64,000 nucleotides of DNA from Antennarius striatus (GCF_040054535.1 NC_090797.1:1823501-1887500), one strand, 5' to 3'; shown: positions 33,125-46,225, counted from the first letter of the stretch. A program made the numbers and translations. The notes: generated by a model not told the origin, from the sequence alone.

Positions 33125-33906
33125 CGTTCATTTCTTTTTCTCCTCCGGTGTTTGAAAAACTCGTCAGAGTGGGACGTCTGCATTTTTCCTCACCCTCTCC
33201 GGGCGCGCCGACACCCTTCCTGACGTTCCCCGCGAATTTCTATCCACGCTGCTCCTCCGTTTCTACTCATTCTCTACTCCAACCTGACGCGAGGAAGAGG
33301 AGGAGGGAAGAAGAACACGGCGAGGGAAGAAGAACACGACGCGTGGATCGCTCCGCGGAGGATTTGTGCGCATCTGCGCGTTTGGAGTCGAGTGGTTTCC
33401 CCTCACGGCGCGGAGACAATAGATTATAAAACGGGCTGCTGCGGCTTAGCTGCGTGGACTCGGACCGGATCAGATCCCCGGGATGTTTTTGTGGAACCGT
33501 TTCCGATTTCCTGCTGAATCTAATTACTCGCCCACGGCTATAAGAAGCATTTTTCCTGCATTATTTAAAAATTTTAAATGTATTTTCTTTGTGTTTTCTT
33601 TAATCTAGTTGTGTGTTGTTGTTTTCCTGACGCCAGTGCGCGCGGGTAAACATCTATTGTGCTGATTTTATTCCGTTTTTCGTGGCGGAGGACGCGCCGT
33701 TCCTACCTGCCACATGGCATTTCCACGGAGGTCACCTCGGGAGAGGAGCGGGAGCAACACACGGGACATGTTTTTTTGCCTCTTTGGGTGGGGTTTTTGG
33801 TGTCGTTTTTTTTTTTTTTTATTGCGGACACGTTTTTGCGCGCAGCGTTCCCGTGCGCTTTTACGCACGACGGCGCGACGGAACGGAGACGCACGAAGGA
33901 GCCCAC
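33125..33906 (+). promoter_or_regulatory. GC-rich region upstream of let-7i, probable pri-miRNA promoter/leader
   Basis: CpG-rich patches (cgggcgcgccgacacc, acgacgcgtggatcgc) appear between A/T-rich flanks directly before the let-7i hairpin. No protein frame here resembles a known family. The inference is the promoter and 5-prime part of the let-7i primary transcript. The start site and any splicing cannot be placed from sequence. Confidence 0.4.
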
Positions 33907-33997
33907 GCGCCGGGTGAGGTAGTAGTTTGTGCTGTTTGTCGGGTTGTTATTTTGCCCCTTTTGGAGATGACTGCGCAATCTACTGCCTTGTCGGCGC
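33907..33997 (+). ncRNA. mirlet7i: microRNA let-7i precursor hairpin
   Basis: Positions 33915-33936 carry the complete let-7i-5p sequence (seed GAGGTAG; the distinguishing part is GTTTGTGCTGTT), which separates let-7i from the other let-7 members. The 3-prime arm, 33971-33992, reads CTGCGCAATCTACTGCCTTG and differs from the human 3p I recall at one central base (T for G), turning a wobble pair into a T-T mismatch. The arms pair over about 20 positions, and GCGCCG/CGGCGC (33907-33912 and 33992-33997) closes the lower stem. The terminal loop contains GGAG at 33963-33966, the Lin28 zinc-knuckle recognition motif. In human, let-7i lies between MON2 and the convergent PPM1H, the same side and orientation as here. 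The product represses growth and pluripotency mRNAs through Argonaute. Confidence 0.96.
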
Positions 33998-34000
33998 TGG

Positions 34001-37000
34001 TGATTTGCGACACGAGGAGCCGAAGAGGAGGAGAAACCAGCGCGTAAAAATGAAACGTGTTCCGGAATGTTTTATGCTTTAAGAAACTCTTAATTTGCAA
34101 TAAATTGATTTTAAAACGTCGCTTTTCTTTTTATTCCTTTTTTATCAACAACTTGTCCAATTTAAGTCCGGCTGATTTTCCACAAATTAAAGGAAAATTA
34201 AAAACAAAACCAAAAAAATGCTGGAATTCTGGTTTTAAACTCAGTTGTGTGATAAGCTGCACACACAGGTGTGTGTTCATATAGAATAAAACAATCATTT
34301 CCTGCTGCTTCAATGATCATAAGTGAACACCCCCGTGAGAACTGTGGTTTCCAATATTTCCTGAACGCAGCAGGAAAAACAGGGTTTTCTGCTAGAATAC
34401 TTGGACTTCTGTAAGTAGATGTCTTTATTTACTGTGGGAAGGGGGGTGGGGGGTTACAAGGTGAAGGTATGTGGTGTAAAGGGTGCCACCCCCCCTTTGC
34501 TGGTTCTCCTGTTGCAGGATGATGATGAGGAGCAACAGGAGGGAGTGATGAAGCTCACTGCTACATGTTTAGACTGCAAATGTGGATTCTGGGACCTTCT
34601 TTGGGTGTTGGTGCATATTGAGTTTAAGATTAGGGTCATGGGGGGGCTAGAAGCCTATCCAAGCTGACACCAGAAGGGGAGGCGGGGTCACCCCTGAATG
34701 CATCACACACGTTTGAACTTATGGGGAATTTAGAAACATTAATTTTGGAAGACTTGGGAACTCAGAGGGAGAAAATGTCCAGATCTGGAGTCAAACCAAC
34801 AACCTCCTTGATTAAATAACACAAACATTCAGTTTTATGTTGATATTAAACATTTATTAACTATTTCTTCATTTCCCAAAAAAGAAACATTGAAGGTAAA
34901 CATTGCTTTTCCGCCCAAAAGTCAGAGTCACACGGGGAAAACATTAAAAACCGTTCTGTCCTCCATCCTTTGCTTCTACAAAATGTACATTTCGTGTTCA
35001 CAGATGAACACAAAGGCGAGGAGGTGTCAGGAAAACGTTTCCACATGGGGGGGCTTAAAACCTCCTGCTACAGATAAAAACAACTGTATTTTCTCATTTT
35101 CCCAGCGTGAACCTCATCCTAACATCATCCTGTCTCAACTTCCAAAAGGGAAACCTGGGACTCTGAGAACTTTAAAAAAAAAAAAAAGATGATGCGAATG
35201 GACTCGTCCAACGTTTTCCACGCGTGATGGTTGAACCTGAGTTGATGCGCAGCGTTTGGGTGGCACAGATGAAAAAACAAAACATTTATTCTGACATTCA
35301 GCGAATAGAAAAGGCTTCACGATGAGGGTGAGGATAACAATCCCGTACATTCTGACGCCCCGTTCAAACCGGGACGCGCGCCAAGACGATTTAAAGATGG
35401 AGGCCGAAAAAAAGAAGACATTCAATTAATTAATTAGAGAACAATAAACAGCTGGTAAAATGATGACATGTCATTACCATACAGTACATGACTTCATGGA
35501 ATGTACAGGAGGAGAACGTACCGTTTGAATTTCAGGTAAAAATCACTGCTGCTCTGAGGAATGAAGGTAATTCCAAGCTAAAATGCTAATTAGCTCGCAT
35601 AAAACCCTTGTAGGAATTGTGATTATTTTCTTCCTGGTGAGTGTGTGCATGCTAAATATGAAGCCAATACCAGGATATGTTTAGCTTAGCTTAAAAACAA
35701 AGAAAGAGCTTAAGTTAAGTTTGATCTTAAACTTGACTTCATTGTAACAAATTTGGAGTTTCTTTACAAAAGCTGAAAAAAATTCAGCGATGATGAATTA
35801 TCTGAAAATATGGATTTTATTAATGCCAGCTTTTGGATATTGGTCAATCACATTATTTGATCGAGTGACTGTTCATTTAGTGAGTTTAGCCCTTTCTCCC
35901 GTTGTTAAGCTAAACTAAACCAGCCCATGAATATTACTTTAACGGCACACAATAACAGTAAACCATTAAAACACGTTTGTTTTGATTTTATGTTTTGGGT
36001 TAACATTTTTCAAAATTCTCTTTCCAAAATTCAACAAAATAAAAAAAGTGCAAAAAAACCCCAAAACAAAACAAAAATAGTCGCGTCTGTTAATGAACCT
36101 TTTAGTTCCCTGTTTCATTCCTTCGTATTACATCACAATCTTAGCTATTATGCTAAATCTCTAGGATGCTAACAATGCTAATGGAAAAACCAAATGTATA
36201 AATATATGCATTGTCTTCGCACAAGTACAAACAACATTTTCACGAACTCCTTGATACATAACAAAACACAAAGTCGGTCCATAACAACTACAGCAGTGTA
36301 AACCATTGCACTGACACTCAGATTCCCGGGCCTTGAACGCGTCACTGCATGCAAACGTGGACCGAACCGAATCCCCAACGCGACATATGCTAACCGCGCA
36401 AAAGATAACAGCGTGTTTTTACCGTGAAGCTTCATCGCGATTTCATATAAGTTTTTTTTTTTTTTTTATCCCAACATTTGAAATTTGGAATTTTTGCCTC
36501 GTCATTCCACATGCTGTGGCTCCCTGATAACATGTGGGGTTAGCCTAAAGTGCAAGCCACCCGCTAGCTTAGCTACTAAATCCCAGGTTTGGTTTTTAAA
36601 GAGTTTATTTTTACGAAATTCCACATTTTAGGAAACACGATTGGTTTCTTAAACGAGTGTAATGACGTCGAATCGTATAATCAGGAAAGTGTTAGCTTAG
36701 CATAAAGACTACAAGCGGGAAACAGCTAGCATGGCTCCGTAAATAGTGTAAAATTTGTCGTTTATTTTTTAATTTGATTTTTACCCTATTTCATTGCGTT
36801 TAACCACTACTAACCTGTTTTTTTTAGCTAAGATTTAGCAAATTTTAATTTATTTAATTAAACATTTTACGTTCAGTCAATAAAAAGTGTATTTTACTGT
36901 TTTCTTCGGCTTTAGGTTATTATTAGAGACAAATCCATGTCTTCAGAGGGAAGGTACTGGATTCTGCAAAAGCTAATGAAATTTAAAAAAAAAAAATCTA

Positions 37001-37987
37001 GAATATTGTGGAAAAGTTTGAAGCAAATTTCTACAAAAATTAAACAAATGATTAATAGTTTAAATCATCAGATGGAGCCAAACAAGCTACTTCCTGCTAA
37101 TTCCAGCTAATCCACGTTCAGCCTCCTCCTGATTATCAGATATGCTAGTGGCATCGAAATAATCTGAAATATCTTCAGGGATGTTTTCAGAGACTCGAAA
37201 CTTCATTAAATACCAAAACAAGTCCGAACATGCTAACTATGACAGCTAATCACCAACGAAAAACTCACCAATACAAACAGGCTAATTTGGAGGGGGGGAA
37301 CTCCGATTTATTTTTAGTGCTAATTTTGATGACGATGGCTAAAACATGTATAGACCTTCTTCATGTCCCCGCCCACCGTCAGGTGTAAACTTCAGGTCGA
37401 CTTCAGGCGTGTCCCCTCCTTCTCTGAAACATGGAAACCGATTCCACGTGAAGAAGCCACACTGTGGCCGAACGGAAACGCAGCTGACCCGTCAGCTTGG
37501 TCCAAGGTCACCGCGAGGAGGAGGAGGAGGTATTTTCTTCTTCTACAAACAAGAGTACTGTACAAAGGAAGGGGGGGTAAAAGAGGAGGAGCTAAGCACT
37601 GTACAGCACTGCAAGAGGGTAACGGAACGAAGAGCATCGGCCTCTTCAGGCATTCACATCTCTGCAGAAGTTCAGCAATATTCAGGAAGTTCCGCCGTCG
37701 CTTTAATCGACTTTAACACCAGCAGGATGATCTGATTCACGACCGATTAAATTACCAGACGCGTACATTTTTATTTCCAGTCAAAAAAGTTAATCAAACG
37801 TTTCCGTCTGAAGCTCCGAACTCCGACAGAGATGTGAACTCTAGATCTCCAAACACGATCACGTCCTTTTTTTGGACTACAGAGGAGAAGAAATGTGCAA
37901 ACCACATGATGGAAACGCAAAGAAGATTCTCAGTCCGCTACCCGACGGGGGTCGATGACCCCGCGGGGCCGCCGCCATCGGGGCCCC
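34001..37987. other. Non-coding interval between let-7i and ppm1h, including likely ppm1h 3-prime UTR
   Basis: No coding exon is supported. TTTATT (reverse AATAAA) occurs at about 34852 and 35285, candidate minus-strand polyadenylation signals for ppm1h, which would imply a 2.7-3.1 kb 3-prime UTR. Around 35570-36840 there are many TTAGC/GCTAA words. Composition is otherwise A/T-rich and unremarkable. Confidence 0.4.
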
Positions 37988-40900
37988 TCAGGGCTGGCGG
38001 TTGCCGTACATCAGAGGTATGATGAAGACGGAGATGTCGTCGCCGGAGCCCAGACGCTCGTTGGTGATCCTCCAGCCCCGGTCCCTCAGAACGCCACGCG
38101 CTCGCATCACCAGGTCCTGCGCCGCCATCGTGTACCTGGAGGGAACAGGAAGCCGATTTGATTGGCTGTTGCTTGGCAACTCGGGAATTTAGGCGATAAG
38201 TGGGAAATCAAAGAAAGAAGGGATCGCGGCGCAGACCTGTGCAGGTCGTCGGGGTCGCAGTTAGCCAGGAACGTGGTCACGGCTTCGGCTACTTCCTGGT
38301 TGGAAAGGACGTCCCAGAGGCCGTCGGTTCCCATCACCAGGACATCGTCGGCGCCGTGTTCGTACTGCATCAGGTTGTAAACTTTAACCTGCAAGAACGC
38401 AAAAACATGAACGTCTCAAAATATAAAAGAAAGTGACACAAAATAAAGCAGAAGACAACGACAGCGATACGAGGAGACGATCATCTGCAAACGATAGAAA
38501 AAATCATGTTTTTCTTCGCCCGACTGGCGCGGCGTTTGGCATCTTAATGAATTCCACGCAGTTTTCATTCACCTTGAGAAACCACTCGGGAAGTTTTTTT
38601 GAGTTTTGTGGAAGAGAGGCGATGCCGTCGGAGACGCGGCGCGCCGACGGGAGTTCGATCTCAAGGTGAACCCCGGAGTGAACCCGAGTTTTAATGAATT
38701 AAAGATCAAACAGAGCTGGAGGAGGAGAGACGCTCCAGACGATCAGACAACAGCAGACGGGTGAGCTGAAACGCGCTCAGACTGAAGCTAAACGCTAAAC
38801 TAACGCTAACTGTGGTGTAGAGAGGACGGGAGTAGACGTGGTGGGTCATGTGACCCCTCTTTCAGAATGGGACGTCACATAAAGTAACGTCAAAAAGAAC
38901 TGGATTCGAATGAAAGAGTTGAATTCCAGCCATTTGTCTCGTACTCCGAAGAAAATATGTAGAGATTTTAGGACAAATTCTGACACCGACAGGAATTATA
39001 AGATTTTTTTTAACCCTGCATATTATTTAAAAAAATAGTGTGTAGAGGGAAGCTTGTTGTCGCTGCTGCACATTCATACAATGCAATGTTTTAGTAATAT
39101 TATATATATCTTAATATATAATATAAAATTTATATTTTTATATTATTAAAATCAATTGTTACATATATTAATATATTATACTAATATAAATTAAATGAAT
39201 ATAAATTATATAAAATATAAAAAATATTTAAATATATATTACCCTTTTTTTCTGACATATACATTATATGCCTTAGTGCCTTAGTGATATTATGCGCCCT
39301 ACTGAGCATTCTACAAAAAACATTCTGCGATATTTAACTTATATTTACAGACAGTCTGCAGGAAGCTGATTCTCACCTCCGGGCAGCAGGACAGGAAGGG
39401 TTTGATGTAGATGTTGGAGTCGTGAACTTTAAGGTCATGGTCGCCGAGCCCACGGGTCACGCCGATGGTGGCCAACACTCGCGCCTGGAACACACAGACG
39501 CGTTTAATTTAGGGAGGTCGTACGTGTTCCCAACACGTGACATTGTCCCGCGGTCTGAAGTGTTTAAAGTGCACCGAATGTCATTTTCTAGGTTCACATT
39601 ACCAAGCTGAGGTTAGCTTTGAGTCACTATGTGGCTGCTAAATAAATGTGAAATCATGATGGCAACTAAATCTGATCTGAATCGAACGACAACCGTTATT
39701 TTTCCACTCTTTTAATCATCCGATTCTTTGAACGTCTTCATTTTATTCGTTCTTTGAATCACAACACCTCTTTGTGGACTCACTTCACATCAAACTGAAT
39801 CGACAATGTGAAAATGAAATGAAAAGGAATACAAAAAAACCCTCCCCAGTTTTAGCGTCTTCTTCTCTTCCATCGTATTCGTCCATGACTCCTTTCATCT
39901 CACACAGGAAGTGATTTTCTGTTTCGGCGTGGTCGCACGTACCTTTTTTCCTTCCCCGTAAATCAACGGAAACTTGAGATCTTCTTCCTCGATGGTCTTG
40001 TACGCCCTGCGTTTGAGAAACGACAGGAAAAGCGATGGATTTACGCTTTCAATGACGCACCTGAACATATTTTAAAGCTGCATGAGTCTTTTCATGCTTT
40101 TTTTACACGTTAAAGGTCGCCACCTGGCTTTTACGAGGTAAACCTGAGGGGACGCCCCTCACTTCTGCCACGCCGACTATTATAAACGTGTTTTTAGAAG
40201 CTCTGCCTGATGAATAATCTGCTGCTAATGCGTGAATATAATGGCTTCAACCTTTAAAAAAAAGGTACAAGGTTAACATCTTGGTTGTCATTTTATCACA
40301 CGGCTGGGAAACACATCCACCGCCGTCGTCCTCTCGTCAAGTGTCTCTTCAGAGCGTAATAACAAGTGTTTTTGCTGCTGAAAAATTCAGCGAGAGAATA
40401 CAAGAAAAAAAAAAAAAAAAAGGACTTCTTAAGTGCACAAATGGAAGCAGAGACTTCGAAACGGAGCTTTGATGTCGGACTGAAAGACGCTGATGTGCTT
40501 AAAGTGGATAGATTAGAGCCGTCGCCAGCCAGTGGAGACCACGCACTTCAAACGGCTTCCTATCAGGCCGGGGTTCGCGGCGTCTATCAGGACGGAGCTT
40601 TGCTCTGCCCATTTTCCTGCCTCAAAACTCAGACATGTACTTTTCCTGACCCAAACCTCTAAACTTCTTCCTCCGTCTGGCTCTTTTCCCTCCAGTCTTT
40701 GTTGATATTCCTCTCGGTACTATCAGATTTTCTTTAAATTACTCCAGGCCGACAGAGGCTTTCCCTTTTTTATTCGTGCACAAGAGTGAAGCAAACGTAA
40801 GGCTCCTACCATCCGTTCATGGTGAAATCTCGGTAGAGCATCTTCTTGCCTACTTCCTTCCTCTGAACGCGGCGGGGGAACTCCAGGTGCGTGAACTCGT

Positions 40901-43900
40901 TTCCCAAAAGGTGAGGCTGCATAAAACCCTGGAGGACAGCAACGGTGTTAGCGGGTCAACGTTTGGCGTAGACGATGATGTCATCGGCATAGAAGGAAGC
41001 ATTCGGTTGAGAACGTTTTTGTTGGGTCAAGCCTCTCCAGACAACCGATGGACCTGAAACGTCGATTGTAGAGACTTTCTAAGGACGAACCGTCTTACCA
41101 GGAACTGAAGTCGCCGTCGTTCGGACTCTGGGGTGAACTCCGCCGACACGGGAATGATCTCGTTGTTCCGTATGATGATCGCCCTGCGGAAACACAAAGT
41201 GAAGGTAACACAGGGGTGACCCCGACAGACCCTCCAGATAGATCCCATGGATGAGAGGACTCACCTGCTGTCCCCCGCGTTCCCGACGTACAGTTTCCCG
41301 AGCAGGTAGACGACGGCGAGGGCTGTGCATCCTCCGGTCACGTTGTAGACCTGCTTGTCCTTCTCGATCTGGGCGTCCTGCGAAACAAAAACATTCCTGT
41401 CAGACCTCCAGGACGAAGATCACGTCCTGGACTGAATGTAAAAGTGCTTTTTTTTCATCTTGAACGCAGTTTGTTTTGGGTCTGGAACAGGTTGGATTGT
41501 TGTCGTTGCTCTGCTGCCATCTAGTGGTGACTAATTTCAGTATCTGTGATGCAGTCACCATGTCTTTGAAGGCGTTCTCGATGGCCCCCACCACCAGGCT
41601 CTCGTGTTGGATCTTCTTCTCGGTGAAGAAGCGAGGCGGAGGCGGGGTGCTGCAAGGGGAACCCGGCGCGCCGGTGGCCCCGCGCAGCGACGTGGCCCGG
41701 GTCAGGCCCCGGTGCGGGCCCGGGGTGTTGCCCTGGAGGTAAGGGTTGTTCTCAGGCTCTTCGCCCATGATGGTCGGCGGCGGGGAGGCCGCGTTGCGCA
41801 GGATCTCGATGACTGTCTGGAGCTGGCAGGCGATGTGGTGCTGCAGAAGACGGGAGGCGACCACCGCCGCGCCTGAACCGGCGTGGCCGTCGAACAAGGC
41901 CCAGTAGTGGAACACGAACCCTTCGCTCTCCTGTCAGGCAAGACACACATCGATTGAACAATTACGCCCAATCAAGTAACAACACAAATGTCTCCGGGGT
42001 AGATCCGGAGCCAAGGTGTCGGCGAGCGTCCCTCGAGGTGACGTACAGTCTGGAATAACCTGCCCAGCCTGCTGCCACTCAGCACGACATTGTGACTCAT
42101 GTTGCGTACCTCTCCCAGCATGCTGTGCTCCACGCGGAGCCCCAGACCCTCGCCGTTGGGCAGGGAGTTGCGTCTCTTGGCCGTGGCGTTCTTGCTAGGT
42201 GTGGAAGGAGGGCAGTAGCTCATGGGTCTCCGTCTCGCCACCACCACCTCGCAGCAGGCCTGGTCCTCGTTCAGCGCACTCTTACCGGCGTTAATTACCC
42301 TGAAACAGGAGTGCATGCACGGGGTGACTCACAGTTAAGGGTTGATGGGTAATATCCCAAAGCGACACAGTTTTTTTTCTCTGATCCGACAGCTACGCAT
42401 TTGAACGAAAGCCGACATCAGATGACTTTGCTCTCAGCTATGCACCGGTTAAGGTACGTTCATTTTACCAATGAAGATCAAACAGGGTGGCCTATCTCTG
42501 TCACATTCATGCCCAAAGCCTGTGATGCCCTTAATTAATGAGGCGGGTCACAAAGGGACATGATACCTTACAGGTAGTGACAGCTGCGACATCTCTATGT
42601 CCTGCTTCGTATAGGAATCAAAAACTGGACTCAGTTTGCCTGAAATGTTTTTTTGAGATGGGTGGTGGCCGGGATTTCACAGATACTGAGATCATGGGTA
42701 GTAATTGCCCCAGACATTGACCTCCCCTCTCACGACACACAGTATTTATGCTAGATACCCTTCTTGACTATCCGAGCTTGGGACCAGATAGTCTACCTTG
42801 TGTCTCTAGGACACAAGGAAGACTATCTAAAGAAAACACACGCAAAATAACAAAAAACCTGACTAAACCTGCTGAGTAACAAATAAACCAGGTTACCGAT
42901 GGACCCCGAGGTGAGACTGTGGCGACGGATGAATCTGACAGACGTCTCCCGAAGGCGTTGAGGCTGAGAAACCGACCTATTTATAGACAGGCGCTGGATG
43001 TACAACTGTCTGGTTCTCTGCTTCAGAATGTGCACAAAATTCATCCGAGTTTATTTTGACGTCAGTTTGTCAGAAACCTGGAGGGAATGATGAGTCTCGG
43101 CCCAGAATAGAATGTCTAATTTAGATAAATATCTCCATATCGGAGTCGATTTCTCTGGGTTTCAAGACGGAAAAGAAGAAGGCGGAGGAAGTCTATCCTT
43201 TTTATATCACAGTTACAAAAGGTTGCCTTTCAGAAAAGCTCTAAATTTGCCTCAAAATCACTTGAATTTGATGAAAATGGAGTGTAATGTGTTAACAAAT
43301 TGATTGCTATGCTGAGTGTGGTGGTATCGAAGGACATCCGGAGCTAAAACCGTCGCTACTTTGCTTTTGAAGCGTTACCCACCACGCACGCTGCGTATGA
43401 AAGAGTTCTGGTTCCTCAGGACCATAATTACACCAGAAGATGCCCTCTGAGTTATTGCAGCCATAAAACACCCTGAATCATCCGCCACACTGAGGTCGAA
43501 CACGTCTTTGTCAGCTTCAGCGCAATCTGCTGACAACAAATGCAATGATGTCACAACCGTCCTGTTGATTCAGCACAAAACGAACGTAAAAACCAAATAA
43601 CACGCGAGGAGAACGGCCTCATGTCCCCGCCGATCATTTTTGGCTCCGTTCAGAGCAATTATCCTCCCCCCATTAGTGGTGAAAGCTAATTTCCGCCTCC
43701 ATTGTCAAACATGTAATGGCCTCTTTGTTTCTCTGCCCTAAGTATGGGATAATTATTTTCTGATGCACAAAGCTTAGCGAGACGCTAAGACATATTTCAA
43801 ATCCTTTTTCTCTAGTGGTTTTGGGCAGGAAGGAGAAAACGTGACTGTTTTAGATAAGAAAATACAACTCGTTTTAGAATAAATTAAAGGTTGTACCATC

Positions 43901-45379
43901 CATGAGGCTAATGCTACATGTCTCCCTATTGGAAGGGATGAAAACAAAACAACTGATGTTCTGATTCATGCTATTGAAGAGGCACATTTTGCCAAGATGT
44001 CATTATCAGAAAATGGTTCAATAATAGTATCAGTAACTTCACCATCGTATCTACGACATCCGTAATCTTATTCCTTGTTATCTGCTTTTTGTTATCAGAG
44101 CCATTCAGGATTATTGGGAAACGTTAATCTCGGATATCGCTGCTGGTATCGGGGTGGAGACGTTCGTGCTCGAAGGGACGTCAATCCGGTGATTAAAAGC
44201 TTCTGCCAAAATACAAGTTTACCAACAAGTCGAATGTGTTCTCAGAAATACCATCATGTCCAGTTCTTTGACTACTCAGTATGTACCGGTTACTATGGTT
44301 ACAGTAGTCGTGTACACGACCTTACACTATATATTGGGGCTATTCCTTTCCTATCAGCTCCAAGCGATATCACATTCAGTGCCGATGTGACCTTCAGTCG
44401 TGTCAACAGAGGCACGGTAACGTTACGAAACAGAGCTAACTGTGAACACCACAATCTGTCGCACGATAGATGCGACGCATCGTTAAATTCACAAAATAAA
44501 AAAAAGTGCCACTTTTCATGTCCCAATTTGGAGCCAAGATTTAATTTTTTTGACCCCCAGAACCTCCAGCTAGGAGCCTCATTGGCAAAAATACCCAAAA
44601 AGTTAGGAATGGATTGTTTTTGGAGAGTCGGCGTCCAGCCCAAAGAACAACCCCTAAGATTTTGGGGGTCCAGAATTCTTTTAAGGGGTTCTTGACTGAC
44701 TCTCACGATATTTCATTTCCACACTATGCAGACGATCCTCTGCTTTATTTAGCATGTATTTCCAGCCAGCCAACAGATTATCTTCAGCTGAACTTCTCCG
44801 ACATGCTAAGCCTTGTTACTGATGTCTGGTCCTGCATCTCCAGCCTAGATGGTGGTACCAGCCGCCAACCCGGAGGCACAACTGGACCAGACCCCCCCCC
44901 CACACACACACACACACATTCATCCCCGTGGATGAATGCGTTCATGCATTTAACCAAACACGCAATTGCAAACCTGCAACAAGCAGGCGTGGAGCTGGAT
45001 CCACGCGGGGGGGGCGGATGGAGGCCCAGGAACAGGTGCAGCCCGGCGGCACCTGCAGACACCCGGGGCCTGCCTTCCCATCCAGCGCACCCTGGGAGAC
45101 AACGACAGCCGCAGCGGGAGCAGCTGCAGCCGGCTTTACTTACTCAGCGTATCCGGTGGCCCACGGTAGCCTCCGGGTTTCCTTCAGGATGAGGATGGGC
45201 CGGGCGATGTGGTCCGCCGAGCACTCGATCTCATCCGGGGACAGTCCGAGGAACTGGGGTCGCATGTAGGGGAATTTCATCGGCAGCTCGGATCCGTTGT
45301 TGCCGCCCCCGCCGGAGCCGCCCCCGGCCATCATTCCACCCATGAAGCCGGCCACGGCGGACTTGACCCGGGTGAGCAT
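37988..45379 (-). CDS. ppm1h: Protein phosphatase, Mg2+/Mn2+-dependent 1H
   Basis: PP2C-family Ser/Thr phosphatase. Known substrates include phosphorylated Rab8/Rab10 (countering LRRK2) and p27. Ten coding exons in transcript order: 45379-45144, 42299-42110, 41930-41559, 41377-41265, 41183-41099, 40928-40810, 40006-39943, 39484-39377, 38388-38237, 38135-37988. Phases close, giving 528 aa (human 514). The N-terminus MLTRVKSAVAGFMGGMMAGG and HIARPILILKETRRLPWATG are diagnostic. PP2C metal-site motifs are visible: FDGHAG (D156), GDSR, TIGVTRGLGDHDL, DGLWDV and SGDDISVF. A Pro/Gly-rich segment with GAPGSPCSTPPPPRFF matches the PPM1H flap region. The protein is probably soluble; no membrane segment is seen after the short glycine-rich N-terminus. 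It converges on usp15 and let-7i, as in human. The related PPM1J is less likely given the N-terminus. Confidence 0.95.
41514..41528 (-). promoter_or_regulatory. CTCF-like motif in ppm1h intron 3
   Basis: TGCCATCTAGTGGTG is the reverse complement of a CCACTAGATGGCA CTCF-type core. Confidence 0.35.
43400..43800. promoter_or_regulatory. Candidate conserved enhancer-like block in ppm1h intron 1
   Basis: Within the 2.8-kb first intron this block has balanced composition and dense homeobox/Sox/Fox-type words: GCCATAAAACACC, AGAGCAATTATCC, CATTAGTGG, CCATTGTCAAACATGT, CCTCTTTGTTTCTC and GGATAATTATTT. There are no long frames. This resembles vertebrate conserved non-coding elements. The call is inference from word content only. 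Confidence 0.3.
44075..44706. other. Unexplained 0.6-kb segment in ppm1h intron 1 with open frames on both strands
   Basis: A plus-strand frame of 206 codons (44075-44695) overlaps a minus-strand frame of 135 codons. No motif or family is recognised in either, and codon choice looks random. Decayed repeat sequence is more likely than a gene. Confidence 0.2.
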
Positions 45380-45560
45380 GTTGGTGGCGCGTCGCGGCGG
45401 GGCGTCCGTCGGCCGGTGCGCGGCGCCGCGGCTCCCTTTCCCCGGATTGCCCCCCAGCTCGGCCGCGCTGATCGACGACAGGCTGGATGGAGGAGGAAGA
45501 TGAGGAGGAGGAAGAGGAGGAGGAGACCCTCAGACGGTCACAGCCTCATCCTGGTGCATC
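45380..45560 (-). promoter_or_regulatory. Probable ppm1h promoter/5-prime leader
   Basis: CpG-rich sequence (gtgcgcggcgccgcggctcc near 45417) immediately upstream of the ppm1h ATG on the minus strand, continuing the GC-rich exon 1. No TATA box is seen. Confidence 0.4.
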
Positions 45561-45897
45561 ATCCGGGGAGGGGGGCACGACGAAGGCTTCAGGTGAAAAC
45601 CCGCACGCCCCCACGGAAAGTCATCACAACAGCTCGGCCGTCGTGAACGCGGAAATACACGGAAGATTATCTGATCACGTGACCCAACAGAGGGGAAGCA
45701 CACTGCAAGAAATACGGTCATCGTGTGCAGCAGCCGTGTTTAAATTTAAATTTAAATCCTTCCTGGGGGGGAGTGGTTGAAGTTGGCTGGAGTGTTATGA
45801 TTTAAATTACAGTATAACGTTCAGGAATCAGACGTCTTTAATTCAAGATGATTATATTCTAGAATCAAATATTCATCTAATTAATTAATAAATATTA

Positions 45898-46036
45898 ATT
45901 TAATTTTATACTGTTATTATTTTAATTTTATACTGTTATATTTTTAATTTTATACTGTTTATATTTTAATTTTATACTGTTTATATTTTAATGTAATACT
46001 GTTATATTTTTAATTTTATACTGTTTATATTTTAGT
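45898..46036. repeat. 22-bp A/T-rich minisatellite, about six units
   Basis: Imperfect units of the form atactgtttatattttaatt, differing by one or two bases. It lies upstream of ppm1h and about 170 bases before a TCTA microsatellite. Confidence 0.9.
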
Positions 46037-46209
46037 TATAGTTTAGTATATAAGTCCTGTTAGTGCTGCATGTGTCTGTTAGTGTAGTGTATGTCTTGTG
46101 GTATGTCCTGTGATGTCAGTGTTTCTTTTTCTCCTGGTGTTTAATCCAGTATTTATTCGTTATGTAATGCCTGAGCAGTGGATATGTACAATTTCCTCCT
46201 GGATTATTA

Positions 46210-46225
46210 ATCAATCAATCAATCA

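Noticed and set aside
33148-34047. Several open frames just upstream of and across let-7i
   Set aside because: They are GC-rich, have no motifs, and one runs through the microRNA hairpin itself.
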